Positions 17,056 to 25,468 of a stretch of 64,000 nt of DNA are shown one piece after another. Source of the DNA: Paraburkholderia tagetis (GTDB taxonomy: Bacteria; Pseudomonadota; Gammaproteobacteria; Burkholderiales; Burkholderiaceae); the NCBI RefSeq assembly GCF_022213065.1, contig NZ_JAKLJA010000036.1, positions 1-64,000 of the forward strand. The letters run 5' to 3'. The first letter of the stretch is position 1, and the number at the start of each line of letters is the position of its first letter. The position numbers were made by a program, and so were the translations under genes. The notes below the pieces were generated by a model. It saw only the letters and a list, made by a program, of their open reading frames with translations. It made no database searches and was not told the origin of the DNA.

Positions 17056-17397
17056 TTAGCTACGGAGTAATTTCTGTCTAAAGTTGTCAGCCGATAGGGC
17101 TCGTAAATGTAGCCCGAATTCTTCGGCGACGAGGCTGCGGACGAAACAGCTTCTACCACGGGAAGCAGCGAGTGCTTGCATGGCGCCACAGGAGAGGCGA
17201 CTTTCACCGACAGCATCGGCCTCGCGGCGCAATGTGACGTAGTCATCGGACAAGTTCCGCGCGATTGCCGTCGTAAGCAGAGGGAGGCTATCGTCCAGGG
17301 TCTGTATGGCGTGCATGGCGATGATGGCGTCGGCTGTGCAACTTCGGCGATGCAACTCAGCGGCTCCATCAGTGAGGTTATCGCGATCACAGAGCAC
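17056..17397 (-). CDS. Possible small helical protein
   Basis: A 113-residue open frame with balanced codon use and a helical composition in its second half (MHAIQTLDDSLPLLTTAIARNL and READAVGESRLSCGAMQAL). No domain and no clear ribosome binding site. It fills most of an otherwise empty 500-base stretch, but other frames of similar length overlap it, so it may be chance. Confidence 0.3.
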   Translation of the reverse strand: MLCDRDNLTDGAAELHRRSCTADAIIAMHAIQTLDDSLPLLTTAIARNLSDDYVTLRREADAVGESRLSCGAMQALAASRGRSCFVRSLVAEEFGLHLRALSADNFRQKLLRS

Positions 17398-17493
17398 TCA
17401 ACAAATCATGGTCGGATTCCACGAGATACCATGCAACCTCCCGGGAAACCCATCCCCTGCTGTCTTGTTACATACGTGGCTTTCGCGGCAGCG

Positions 17494-17918
17494 TTATTCC
17501 TGATTCGAAAACCGCAGCATCCGTTCCTTCAGCTCCGACGGCGCCACGACTGCCTGTCGAGTTTCCAGCGAAAAGAGCACGACAGTCTGATCGACTCTTG
17601 CCCGCAACTCCTCGCCAACGGACGCCGTCAGCGACAGCTTGATTGAGCTTTTGCCGATCTCACGTACCCACAAACCCAATCGAAGGGTTTCGCCATGTTT
17701 GCTTGGTGCGATGAACTGGCATTGGATGCTGACGGTCGGAATGCCAAGTCTTTCAATGCCGATGAAACTTGCATAGTCGACACCGAGTCCGTCATCGAAC
17801 CAGTCTTCCAGCACTTCATAAAATAACACGAAGTACTGGGGATAGGCACGATACCCGCTGGATCGCAGTGCCGAAAGCGCACCAGTTTGTCGCAATAAAA
17901 TGTCATGTCTGTCGTCAT
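17494..17918 (-). pseudogene. Acyl-CoA thioesterase gene (4-hydroxybenzoyl-CoA type), frameshifted
   Basis: The N-terminal frame reads MTTDMTFYCDKLVRFRHCDPAGIV, with the conserved RxxHxDxxGIV hot-dog fold motif. The expected continuation FYPQYF is found only in the next frame, as YPQYFVLFYEVLEDWFDDGLGVDY, and then runs normally to 17494. One base is missing near 17846. Rejoined, the product would be about 141 residues, the usual length. Such enzymes hydrolyse aryl-CoA or acyl-CoA esters. The rest of the sequence is well kept, so the lesion is recent or a sequencing error. Confidence 0.75.
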
Positions 17919-18116
17919 ATCAGCAGTTATCCCTGGTACAGGCGCCACCCCGTGGGATGAAGCCAGCGGCGTATCCGCACGAGGGAGGTCTGTGCAGATT
18001 TGATGGTCCGCGGTACCAGCACAAGCCCCATCTCACGCGACCGGCCAAACAGTCTGAAGTGGTAGATCCAGGAGCGTGGATCTGCGCCAGGCATAGTGGT
18101 TGCGGGGGCGGAAATA

Positions 18117-18374
18117 CTACATGAGCAAGGATTCCGATCGCGCCTTTGCCGCACGGATCGCGTTGTCAAAGCTCACTTCGGTTGCCACATGACGATGATT
18201 GACGGAGACGATCCATCCCTTGTCCGACCGGCACCAGCGAATCGTGCCGGCTTCGAGGAGCGCCGAGAACCATCGCCATATCGCGGCGTCCTCTGCGTTT
18301 GCACGTGCGGCGGCCAGTGTTCGAGCCTCCCGAAGCTTCTGGATTTCGATCATCTGTGTTTCGTATGTCGTCAT
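18117..18374 (-). CDS. Small conserved-looking protein
   Basis: An 85-residue protein beginning MTTYETQMIEIQKLREART, with a helical N-terminus and a WRWFSALLEAGTIRWC core. It starts eight bases after the stop of the Gfo/Idh gene on the same strand and may be the last gene of that operon. I recall similar unnamed proteins in Burkholderiales. Function unknown. Confidence 0.5.
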   Translation of the reverse strand: MTTYETQMIEIQKLREARTLAAARANAEDAAIWRWFSALLEAGTIRWCRSDKGWIVSVNHRHVATEVSFDNAIRAAKARSESLLM

Positions 18375-18382
18375 GCGGCACG

Positions 18383-19363
18383 CTAGCCCTTTGCATTCGA
18401 CAGGATCTGGTCGATCACGCGTTGATTGCCGAGAGAGTTTTCCAATGAAAACGCGATCGAACGGTGCCCCTGCCGCAGCGCTGAGCAGAAGTCTTCCACC
18501 ATCAACTGATACTGGTCGATTCTTCCAAATTCGACGATCTCAACTTTTCCACCTGCATCGGAACGGTGGGTGATGCGCGCATCGCCGTACACGCCGGGAT
18601 TGAACGGTGCATCAACGGAAAGCCATCCTTTTGCGCCATGGAAGACCATGTGCTGACGCCGCCCGAGCTGGGTGCCGCAGTAGAAGTGCAGCCGAAAGCC
18701 GGGAAACGCCAGATCGCAGATCGCGAGCTTGTCGGTGCCATAGCGCGGATCGAGCATGATCTCGGCGCTCACCGAGAGCGGCTCCAGGCCGGTCGCGATG
18801 CGCGTCGTCACGACCGGATAGACGCCGATGTCGCGCACACCGCCACCGCCCAGAGCGAGGTTGTTCTTGAGCGCGGCGGGATCGTCGTTGAAATAGGTGA
18901 AAGAGCCCTCCACGCGTTCGAGATTGCCGAGCGTTCCATCGGCAATACGCTCCCTCACGAATGCCCATTGAGGATGATGCGCGACCATGAACGCCTCGCC
19001 GCACAGGAGGCCGGTTGCGTCGCGAAGCGCGATCAGTTCCCGAACCTGGTCGGCGCTCATGGCAATCGGCTTCTCGCACAGCACATGCTTGCCGGCGAGC
19101 AACGCTTTCCTGCACCACTCGAAGTGACTGGCCGTCGGCAACGGGATATACACGGCATCGACCGTATCGCTTTCGATGACTTCGTCGTAGGTCGCACAGG
19201 TGGCCGGGATGCCGTGCTTCGCCGCGAACGTCGCGGCGCGCTCGCGATCGCGGGCGGCCACGCAGACTACCCGGCCGTTGCCCGATCGCTGGATGGCCGG
19301 CACCACGAATTTGTCGGCGATGCGTGCCGCGCCGAGCACGCCCCATCGGATCATGTCGCGCAT
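18383..19363 (-). CDS. Gfo/Idh/MocA-family NAD(P)-dependent dehydrogenase
   Basis: The 326-residue enzyme has an N-terminal Rossmann fold (WGVLGAARIADKFVVPAI) and the family signature CEKPIAM, whose Lys takes part in catalysis. Family members oxidise hydroxyl groups of sugars, inositols or glycosides. Downstream the family's second domain contains GGGGVRDIGVYPV and the sheet region expected for substrate binding. It is 31 bases after a TIM-barrel isomerase gene and lies in one leftward operon with the Dabb, DUF993, SDR and acyl-CoA dehydrogenase genes. The substrate is not evident. Confidence 0.88.
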   Translation of the reverse strand: MRDMIRWGVLGAARIADKFVVPAIQRSGNGRVVCVAARDRERAATFAAKHGIPATCATYDEVIESDTVDAVYIPLPTASHFEWCRKALLAGKHVLCEKPIAMSADQVRELIALRDATGLLCGEAFMVAHHPQWAFVRERIADGTLGNLERVEGSFTYFNDDPAALKNNLALGGGGVRDIGVYPVVTTRIATGLEPLSVSAEIMLDPRYGTDKLAICDLAFPGFRLHFYCGTQLGRRQHMVFHGAKGWLSVDAPFNPGVYGDARITHRSDAGGKVEIVEFGRIDQYQLMVEDFCSALRQGHRSIAFSLENSLGNQRVIDQILSNAKG

Positions 19364-19394
19364 GGTCGTCTTCCAGTTTTGTTCAATCCATTAA

Positions 19395-20246
19395 TCAACA
19401 TACCGTCTGAAGCCGTTGTGCGCAGACCTGGAGCACCTCGTCCGGATCGCGGCGCCACCAGTGCTCTTTCGAGAATATTTCGACTTCGACCAGCCCTTCG
19501 TAACCGGCGCGCTCGACGCTGCCGCGCAGCCCGGGCAGATCGATAACCCCGTCGCCCATCATGCCGCGGTCGAGGAGCAGGTCGCGCGTCTCACGCAGCC
19601 AGTCGCACACGTGATACGCGAGCATCCGGCCAGCGCGGCCTGCGGCCTCGATCGACGCATACAGCTCAGGATCCCACCAGCAGTGGTAGGCGTCGATTGC
19701 GACGCCGAGAAAGCCGCTGCACTCGGGATCGACCGCCTCGCAAATCTCCAGCGCTTGCGCCAGCGTGTTGAGTACGGCGCGGTCGGCCGCATACATGGGG
19801 TGCAACGGCTCGAGCGCGAGCGGAACGCCCCAATCGCGTGCCGTCTCCAGCAGTTGCGCAATGCCGTCGCTTACCTGCGCGCGTGCGGCGGGCAAATTGC
19901 GGCTGCCTTCGGGCAGCCCGCCCACCACCATCACGAAGCAGCGCGCGCCGAGCGTCGCGGCGTCGCGCAGCGCGGCCTTGTTCGCGTTGACGTTCGCGGT
20001 GAATTGCGCCCGCGTCGCGGCCGGCAGATACGCGGATCGGCAATAGCCGGTGACCGTCAGGCCAAGCGCCTTGATCTGCCTCGCGATCTGCGCGATGTCC
20101 GTGCTTTCCACCTCGTGACGCCACGGCGCAATCCCGCCAAACCCAGCCTTCGCGATACGGTCAATCGTGAGGCTGAGCGGCTCGCGGTGACCGAGCGTTG
20201 CGGTGTTGATGGAGCACAGGTCGAGTCGTCCGTGAAGGTTTCTCAT
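19395..20246 (-). CDS. Sugar phosphate isomerase/epimerase-type TIM barrel protein
   Basis: The 283-residue product matches AP endonuclease 2-like TIM barrels, the fold of xylose isomerase-like and hydroxypyruvate isomerase-like enzymes. Visible features are DLCSINTATLG at the start, LALEPLHPM with a metal-ligand Glu in the middle, GVAIDAYHCWWDPEL, AYHVCDW, and VEVEIFSKE near the end; these acidic and His residues are the usual metal ligands. I chose ATG at 20246 because the upstream frame belongs to the overlapping Dabb gene. It probably isomerises or cleaves an oxidised sugar made by the neighbouring Gfo/Idh dehydrogenase. That coupling is inferred. Confidence 0.85.
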   Translation of the reverse strand: MRNLHGRLDLCSINTATLGHREPLSLTIDRIAKAGFGGIAPWRHEVESTDIAQIARQIKALGLTVTGYCRSAYLPAATRAQFTANVNANKAALRDAATLGARCFVMVVGGLPEGSRNLPAARAQVSDGIAQLLETARDWGVPLALEPLHPMYAADRAVLNTLAQALEICEAVDPECSGFLGVAIDAYHCWWDPELYASIEAAGRAGRMLAYHVCDWLRETRDLLLDRGMMGDGVIDLPGLRGSVERAGYEGLVEVEIFSKEHWWRRDPDEVLQVCAQRLQTVC

Positions 20247-20580
20247 GATTTTCCAGATTGATATCGACGACGAGCAGTCCGTGCATGCCGCCGTCCAGCG
20301 CTTCGATGAGCCGCGCGACGATTGCGTGACGAGTCGAATGCGCCAGGTACATAAAGCACGCATCGCGGTTTGCGAAGTCCATCATGAAGCCGTCCCCAAA
20401 CTGCATGCCGTAGCCTTCTGGGGAGACGTTAGGCCCGCACTGGAAGTTCGTGAACGCGATGCCGGGAATCTCCGCGAGCCGTCGAATCTGCTCGAAGAAG
20501 GCGAGCCGCTGCGGTGGCGTCACCTCCTCGCGGAATCGGCAAAACACCATGTGCCGCACCGGCCCCGATGAGCTCGACAT
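20161..20580 (-). CDS. Dabb (stress-responsive alpha/beta barrel) domain protein
   Basis: The first 110 residues form a Dabb domain: VRHMVFCRFREEV, FFEQIRRLAEIPGI, and MHGLLVVDIN at the end. Dabb proteins are small dimeric ferredoxin-like folds, some acting as lyases or cyclases. The frame continues 30 residues beyond the usual end and overlaps the start of the isomerase gene by 86 bases. Either the tail is real or the stop was lost by mutation. It lies three bases downstream of the DUF993 gene and belongs to the same operon. Confidence 0.8.
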   Translation of the reverse strand: MSSSSGPVRHMVFCRFREEVTPPQRLAFFEQIRRLAEIPGIAFTNFQCGPNVSPEGYGMQFGDGFMMDFANRDACFMYLAHSTRHAIVARLIEALDGGMHGLLVVDINLENHEKPSRTTRPVLHQHRNARSPRAAQPHD

Positions 20581-20582
20581 GA

Positions 20583-21752
20583 TCAGCCTCCGCAGCCCAG
20601 GGGTTCCATGACCTTGCGTACGCGCCCGATTGCGTCGGCGGGGTCACGCAGCAGGCGGGCCTGATCGGCCAGGCGGAACACGTCCGCGAGATACGCGGGC
20701 GGGCGCATGCCGTGGTGGCCACCGGGCATGAAGAAGTGATCCTGGAAGCCGTTCAGATACGCGAGGAACACCACGCCGGTCTTGTAGTACTGCGTCGGCG
20801 CACGGAAGATGTGGCGCGACAACGGCACCGTCGGCGCAAGCAGGGCGTTGAAGGTCTCGAGGTCGTCGCCGGCGAGCGCAGCCAGCGCCTGCGACGCGGC
20901 GGGCGCGATCGCATCGAAGATGCCGAGCAGCGCATGCGAATACCCGGCCTCGTCGCCCGCGATCAGGGCGGGGTAGTTGAAGTCGTCGCCGGTGTACATT
21001 TTCACGCCGGGCGGCAGGCGGCGCCGGAAGGCAATTTCCTTCGCGTCGTCGAGCAGCGAAATCTTGATGCCGTCGACGCGATCAGCATTGGTGCCGATCA
21101 CGTCGAGGCAGACCTGTGCCGCGCTCTCATAGTCCGATGCGCCCCAGTAGCCCGCGAGCTCGGGATCGAACATCTCGCCGAGCCAGTGGAGGATCACCGG
21201 CTGATCGCACATGGCCAGCACCTCACGGTAGACGCGCCGGTAATCGTCCTGGGAGCGCGCCACGCGGGCGAGCGCGCGGCTCGCCATCAGGATGACGCGT
21301 CCGCCCACGCGTTGAACGGCTTCGAGTTGTTCAGCGTAGGCGCGGATCACCTGATCGCAGGTCGTGACCGAAGCCGGCGCCACGTGATCGGTGCCGACGC
21401 CGGATGCGATCGCCGCGCCGGGAATATCGCGCGTTCCTTCGATCGTGCGCGTAATCAGTTCGAGCGCGCTGCGCCAGGGCAGGCCCATGCCGCGTTGGGC
21501 CGTGTCCATCGCCTCGGCAATGCCGAGGCCTTGCTGCAACAGATAGCGGCGGTATTCGAGCGTGCGCTCCCAGTCGATTGCGGGTGCCGCGTTCAGCTCG
21601 CCGGCACGCAGCGGATCGGCCACCACGTGAGCGGCCGAGTAGGCGATGCGGTTGAACGGTCGCGCGGGCGCACGCACGTCGAGCGGCGTGCCTTGCACGC
21701 GATACATTTCGATCGTGCCCGACGCGGTCGGAAGTTGGAGTGTGAGGTTCAT
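20583..21752 (-). CDS. DUF993-family protein, aldolase-like TIM barrel
   Basis: The 389-residue product matches the DUF993 family, which is related in fold to dihydrodipicolinate synthase-type class I aldolases. Conserved stretches include SGVGTDHV, GGRVILMASRALARVA, PVILHWLGEMFDPELAGYWG, DGIKISLLD (a Lys in the position of a Schiff-base lysine) and YTGDDFNYP. The biochemical role of the family is not established. In this operon it lies between an SDR gene (seven bases upstream) and a Dabb gene, so it probably performs a carbon-carbon bond cleavage or related step on the intermediate. Confidence 0.82.
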   Translation of the reverse strand: MNLTLQLPTASGTIEMYRVQGTPLDVRAPARPFNRIAYSAAHVVADPLRAGELNAAPAIDWERTLEYRRYLLQQGLGIAEAMDTAQRGMGLPWRSALELITRTIEGTRDIPGAAIASGVGTDHVAPASVTTCDQVIRAYAEQLEAVQRVGGRVILMASRALARVARSQDDYRRVYREVLAMCDQPVILHWLGEMFDPELAGYWGASDYESAAQVCLDVIGTNADRVDGIKISLLDDAKEIAFRRRLPPGVKMYTGDDFNYPALIAGDEAGYSHALLGIFDAIAPAASQALAALAGDDLETFNALLAPTVPLSRHIFRAPTQYYKTGVVFLAYLNGFQDHFFMPGGHHGMRPPAYLADVFRLADQARLLRDPADAIGRVRKVMEPLGCGG

Positions 21753-21759
21753 ATGCGGA

Positions 21760-22539
21760 TCAGTATTTGGTCACGAGCAGGCCGCCGTCGACGCGGATGG
21801 CCTGGCCAACGCTGTAGGGCAGCCCGCCTGTCGCAAGCGTGCGCACGGTGGTTGCCACTTCCTGAGGGGTGCCCCAGCGCTTGATGGCGGTGAGGCCCTG
21901 CTCCATCTGCGCGTCATAACGCGCGCGCGATGGCGCCGTCATCTCGGTTTCGATGAAACCGGGCTGCACCTCATACACGCTGACGCCGTGCTCGGCGAGG
22001 CGCAGCGAGAACAGCGTGCTGGCCATCGACAGTCCCGCCTTTGATACGCAGTACTCACCACGCAGCGGCGAAGCCGCGACTGCATTCGACGAGGTAATCG
22101 TGATGACGCTCGGATGGGGCGCCACGCTCGCCTGCGTGCGGGCCAGCAGGTGCTTCGCGTACGCCTGGGTCAGAAAGAAGGTGCCGCGCGTGTTCACGGC
22201 GATGCAGCGATCGAAGCTCTCGGGGGTGACGTCGAGCAGGTCGCCGCGCGACATCACCGATACCCCGGCGTTGTTCACGAGGCAGTCGATCGGGCCAGCG
22301 AGCCGCGCCTCGATATCGGTCAGCGTCGCCGGATGCGAGTCGATGTCGGCGAGATCGGAGACCACCGCGATCGCGCGGGCGCCGGTGCGTTCGACTTCGG
22401 CGGCGGCCTGGTCCAGCTCGTCCGACGCCACCGCATCGGTGAGCGCCACGTCGAATCCGGCGCGGCCGAGTTCGACCGCAATCGCACGGCCAATCCCGCG
22501 CCGGCTCCCCGTGACAAGTGCAACGGGACGCGCGCTCAT
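21760..22539 (-). CDS. Short-chain dehydrogenase/reductase
   Basis: The 259-residue SDR has the cofactor motif TGSRRGIG (residues 10-17), NNAG (89-92), a catalytic Ser in ITSSNAV and the YCVSK motif with Tyr163 and Lys167. It resembles 3-oxoacyl reductase-type SDRs and would interconvert a hydroxyl and a ketone with NAD(P). Its ATG overlaps the stop of the upstream acyl-CoA dehydrogenase gene by four bases, so translation is coupled. A hydroxyacyl-type oxidation after the dehydrogenase step would fit, but the true substrate is unknown. Confidence 0.9.
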   Translation of the reverse strand: MSARPVALVTGSRRGIGRAIAVELGRAGFDVALTDAVASDELDQAAAEVERTGARAIAVVSDLADIDSHPATLTDIEARLAGPIDCLVNNAGVSVMSRGDLLDVTPESFDRCIAVNTRGTFFLTQAYAKHLLARTQASVAPHPSVITITSSNAVAASPLRGEYCVSKAGLSMASTLFSLRLAEHGVSVYEVQPGFIETEMTAPSRARYDAQMEQGLTAIKRWGTPQEVATTVRTLATGGLPYSVGQAIRVDGGLLVTKY

Positions 22540-23681
22540 ACCGGGGCTCCGTTGGTGATCAGGTCGCGGGCGATGATGGTGCGCTGGATCTGGTTCGTGC
22601 CTTCGTAGATCTGGGTGATCTTCGCGTCGCGATAGAGCCGCTCGACTTCGTAGCCGCGGATGTAGCCGCTGCCGCCAAAAATCTGCACGGCGTTGGCGCT
22701 GTGCTTGACTGCCGTGTCGCCCGCAAAGCACTTGGCCATCGAGCAGGCGATGCTCGCCCGGTCGCCGGTTTCGAGCCGCTCGGCCGCATCGTGCACCAGC
22801 AGGCGCGCGGCCTGAATGTCTTTCGCCATGTCGGCGAGCATCCACTGGATCCCCTGAAAATCGGCAATGGGGCTGCCGAACTGCTTGCGGGTCTGCGCGT
22901 ATTCGAGCGCGGCTTCCAGCCCCGCCTGCGCGATACCGACCGCGAGCGCGGCGATGCCCACGCGGCCCTTGTCGAGCACGCTCATCATGATGTGAAAACC
23001 CCGGCCTTCCGGCCCGAGCAAGGCGTCGTGCGGCAGCTTCACGCGCTCGAAATGCAGCTCGCCGACCTGCGACGCGCGCTGGCCCATCTTGTGCTCCTTG
23101 GGCCCTTTCGAGACGCCCGGCATATGGCAGTCGACGATAAAGATGCTCATGCCGCGCTTGCCCGCAGCCGGGTCGGTGCGCGCGAGCACGAAGGCCAGAT
23201 CCGCGACTGGCGCGTTGTGGATCCACAGCTTGGCGCCGCTGAGCTCCCAGCCATCGGCCGTGCGCGTGGCGGTCGTGCGGATGCCCGACACGTCGGTGCC
23301 CGCGTCGGATTCGGTGATGCAGTACGCGGGCCGGAGCTGCGCCCGCAGCAACGGCTCCATGTACTTCGCGCGCTGCGCATCGGTGCCGTGCACGGAGAGG
23401 AGCGTGCCGACCAGCTCGAGCAGGCCGCACTGGTCGGCCACCGACGCGTAACCGCGCGACAGTTCCTCCATCACGAGTGCATAGGCGGTGACATCGAGCC
23501 CGGCGCCGCCGAACGCCTCGGGCACCGTGATGCCGAACAGGCCCAGTTCGCCCATCTGCTGGTAGATCTCGGCCGGAAAGCGCTCCTCGCGATCGAGTGC
23601 TTCGGCCACCGGGCGGATCACCTCCTGCGCAAAACGCCGCGTGGTTTCGCGGATCTGCTCGTGCGTTTCTGAGAGTTTCAT
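22536..23681 (-). CDS. Acyl-CoA dehydrogenase
   Basis: The 381-residue flavoenzyme is of full length for the family. It shows YCITESDAGTDVSGIRTTA (FAD and substrate binding), GMSIFIVD, GRVGIAALAVGIAQAGLEAALEY and the C-terminal QIYEGTNQIQR with the catalytic-base Glu. It introduces an alpha-beta double bond in an acyl-CoA and passes electrons to ETF, which is encoded at 34398-36125. The start at 23681 has GGAG six bases upstream; an in-frame ATG at 23699 also exists. It is the first gene of the leftward operon and faces a CoA-transferase gene across a palindrome-bearing promoter region. Confidence 0.92.
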   Translation of the reverse strand: MKLSETHEQIRETTRRFAQEVIRPVAEALDREERFPAEIYQQMGELGLFGITVPEAFGGAGLDVTAYALVMEELSRGYASVADQCGLLELVGTLLSVHGTDAQRAKYMEPLLRAQLRPAYCITESDAGTDVSGIRTTATRTADGWELSGAKLWIHNAPVADLAFVLARTDPAAGKRGMSIFIVDCHMPGVSKGPKEHKMGQRASQVGELHFERVKLPHDALLGPEGRGFHIMMSVLDKGRVGIAALAVGIAQAGLEAALEYAQTRKQFGSPIADFQGIQWMLADMAKDIQAARLLVHDAAERLETGDRASIACSMAKCFAGDTAVKHSANAVQIFGGSGYIRGYEVERLYRDAKITQIYEGTNQIQRTIIARDLITNGAPV

Positions 23682-23784
23682 GCTGTCTCCATTCGTCATG
23701 GTTTTACCTGTCCTGGCGCTGTATCGAGCCCATGCAGGTAAACCCGAGCTCCGCGCAACACTGCTTGAATTGCCTGGATTCATG

Positions 23785-23798
23785 TGCCAACATTGGCA
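23785..23798. promoter_or_regulatory. Palindrome in the divergent promoter region
   Basis: TGCCAA-CA-TTGGCA is a perfect inverted repeat 104 bases upstream of the acyl-CoA dehydrogenase start and 73 bases before the CoA-transferase start. It lies four bases from the GTAACCAT-type operator. It could bind a second regulator. Confidence 0.4.
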
Positions 23799-23802
23799 AC
23801 AA

Positions 23803-23822
23803 GTAACCATCTGGGTGGTTAT
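23803..23822. promoter_or_regulatory. Candidate TetR operator, divergent promoter
   Basis: GTAACCAT-CTGG-GTGGTTAT differs at two positions from the perfect palindrome found at 38073-38092. It lies between the divergent acyl-CoA dehydrogenase and CoA-transferase genes, where a repressor could control both directions. The likely binder is the TetR protein encoded at 25469-26152. Confidence 0.6.
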
Positions 23823-23870
23823 TTAAGACCAACGAGGGGCCGCTGTCAATGAGCTTCTCGGCCGATCTGA

Positions 23871-25409
23871 ATGGAGGATGTGTTGAACAAGTGGATGGAG
23901 GCTGCGGACGCGGTCGAGCAGATTTTCGACGGTGCGACGATCGCGCTGGCCAGTAACGGTGGCGGTGTGCTCGAGCCGGACGCGGTGCTCGCGAAGCTCG
24001 AGCAGCGTTTTCTCGAGACCGGGCATCCGCGCGACCTGACGGTGGTTCACGCGCTCGGCATCGGAGACGGCAAGGGGAGTGGGCTGGGACGCCTGGCTCA
24101 TCCCGGTATGGTCAAACGCGTGATCGGCGGGCACTGGAGCTGGGCGCCTGAGATGCAGCGCCTGGCGAAGGACGACGCCATCGAGGCTTACAGTTTCCCT
24201 GCGGGTGTGATTTCGACGTTGCTGCGGGAAATCGGCGCGGGTCGCCCGGGCCTCGTTACGCACGTTGGACTGCGTACCTTCGTCGATCCGCGTATCGACG
24301 GGGGCAAGATCAACGCTCGCGCAACCGAGGATCTGGTCGAACTGATCGAACTGGAGGGGCGCGAATATCTTCGCTACAAGCCGTTCAAGGTGGATTTCGC
24401 GATTGTGCGCGGCTCATCGGCCGACGAGAGCGGCAACGTCACGCTGCGCCATGAACCGGCGGATCTCGATGTCTACGCGGCGGCGCTCGCGGCGCACAAT
24501 AGCGGCGGCCGGGTGATCGTGCAGGTGAAAGAGCGCGCGCCCGACGGTTATGTGCCGGCCCGGCTCGTGCGCATTCCCGGCATCCTCGTCAATACGCTGG
24601 TCGAGACCCCCGGGCAGGTGCAATGCGTCGTTGCGGATGGCGACCCGGCGCTCAGCGGCGAAGCACTGAGCCCCATCGGCGAAGGGTTCTACGAGATTCC
24701 CACGGGCATTCGCCACATCGTCGCCTCGCGCGCGGCGCAGGAGTTGCACGAGGGGCAGTCGGCGAATTTCGGCTTCGGCATTCCGGGTGGCATTCCCGCC
24801 ATCCTCGCGCAGCAGGGGCGGCTGGGCACCTTCTGGGGATCGGTGGAGCAGGGCATCCACAACGGCGCCATGCTCGACGGCCCGATGTTCGGCACGGCGC
24901 GCAACGCCGACGCGATCCTCTCGAGCGTCGATCAGTTCGACTTCTACAGCGGCGGCGGCGTGGATGTCACGTTCCTCGGCATGGGCGAGATGGACGGCGA
25001 CGGCAACATCAATGTATCGAAGCTTGGCGCAAGCGTGGTCGGTCCCGGCGGCTTCATCGACATCACGCAGGGTGCGAGAAAGATCGTGTTCTGCGGCACC
25101 TTCGAAGCCAAGGGATTGCAGGTCGAACAGGTGGGGGCGCGCGTGAACATCGTGAGTCCGGGCAGCGTGCCCAAGCTCGTCGGGCGAGTCCAGCACATCA
25201 CGTTCAGCGGCGAGCAGGCGCGCATTGCCGGCCAGGAAGTGCTCTATGTGACCGAGCGTGCCGTGTTCCGTCTGGAGCCGAATGGCGTGCGGCTCATTGA
25301 AGTGGCGCCTGGGATCGACGTCGAGCGCGACGTGCTTGCGCGCATGGCATTCCGTCCGCTGGTGGACGAAGCGCTGTTGAGGCAGGCGAAGCAGGAAAGG
25401 GCGGCTTGA
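23871..25409 (+). CDS. Acetate/3-ketoacid CoA-transferase-type enzyme (family I)
   Basis: The 512-residue protein is a fused alpha-beta family I CoA-transferase. The N-terminal half has the GATIALASNGGG glycine-rich motif; the C-terminal half has GFGIPGG and WGSVEQGIHNG, whose Glu (near residue 326) would form the CoA thioester intermediate. It moves CoA from a donor such as acetyl-CoA to a carboxylic acid. Its divergence from the acyl-CoA dehydrogenase suggests it makes the acyl-CoA that the latter oxidises. The start at ATG 23871 is used; a TTG at 23883 behind GGAGG is an alternative. Confidence 0.9.
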   Translation: MEDVLNKWMEAADAVEQIFDGATIALASNGGGVLEPDAVLAKLEQRFLETGHPRDLTVVHALGIGDGKGSGLGRLAHPGMVKRVIGGHWSWAPEMQRLAKDDAIEAYSFPAGVISTLLREIGAGRPGLVTHVGLRTFVDPRIDGGKINARATEDLVELIELEGREYLRYKPFKVDFAIVRGSSADESGNVTLRHEPADLDVYAAALAAHNSGGRVIVQVKERAPDGYVPARLVRIPGILVNTLVETPGQVQCVVADGDPALSGEALSPIGEGFYEIPTGIRHIVASRAAQELHEGQSANFGFGIPGGIPAILAQQGRLGTFWGSVEQGIHNGAMLDGPMFGTARNADAILSSVDQFDFYSGGGVDVTFLGMGEMDGDGNINVSKLGASVVGPGGFIDITQGARKIVFCGTFEAKGLQVEQVGARVNIVSPGSVPKLVGRVQHITFSGEQARIAGQEVLYVTERAVFRLEPNGVRLIEVAPGIDVERDVLARMAFRPLVDEALLRQAKQERAA

Positions 25410-25468
25410 GCCCGGATGGGCAACACGGGAGCGTCGCCAATGCAGCGCTCCCGCCTGGTGGGACGGAG

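Noticed and set aside
17176..17646. 156-codon plus-strand frame before the thioesterase
   Set aside because: It runs antisense into the thioesterase pseudogene and has no domain.
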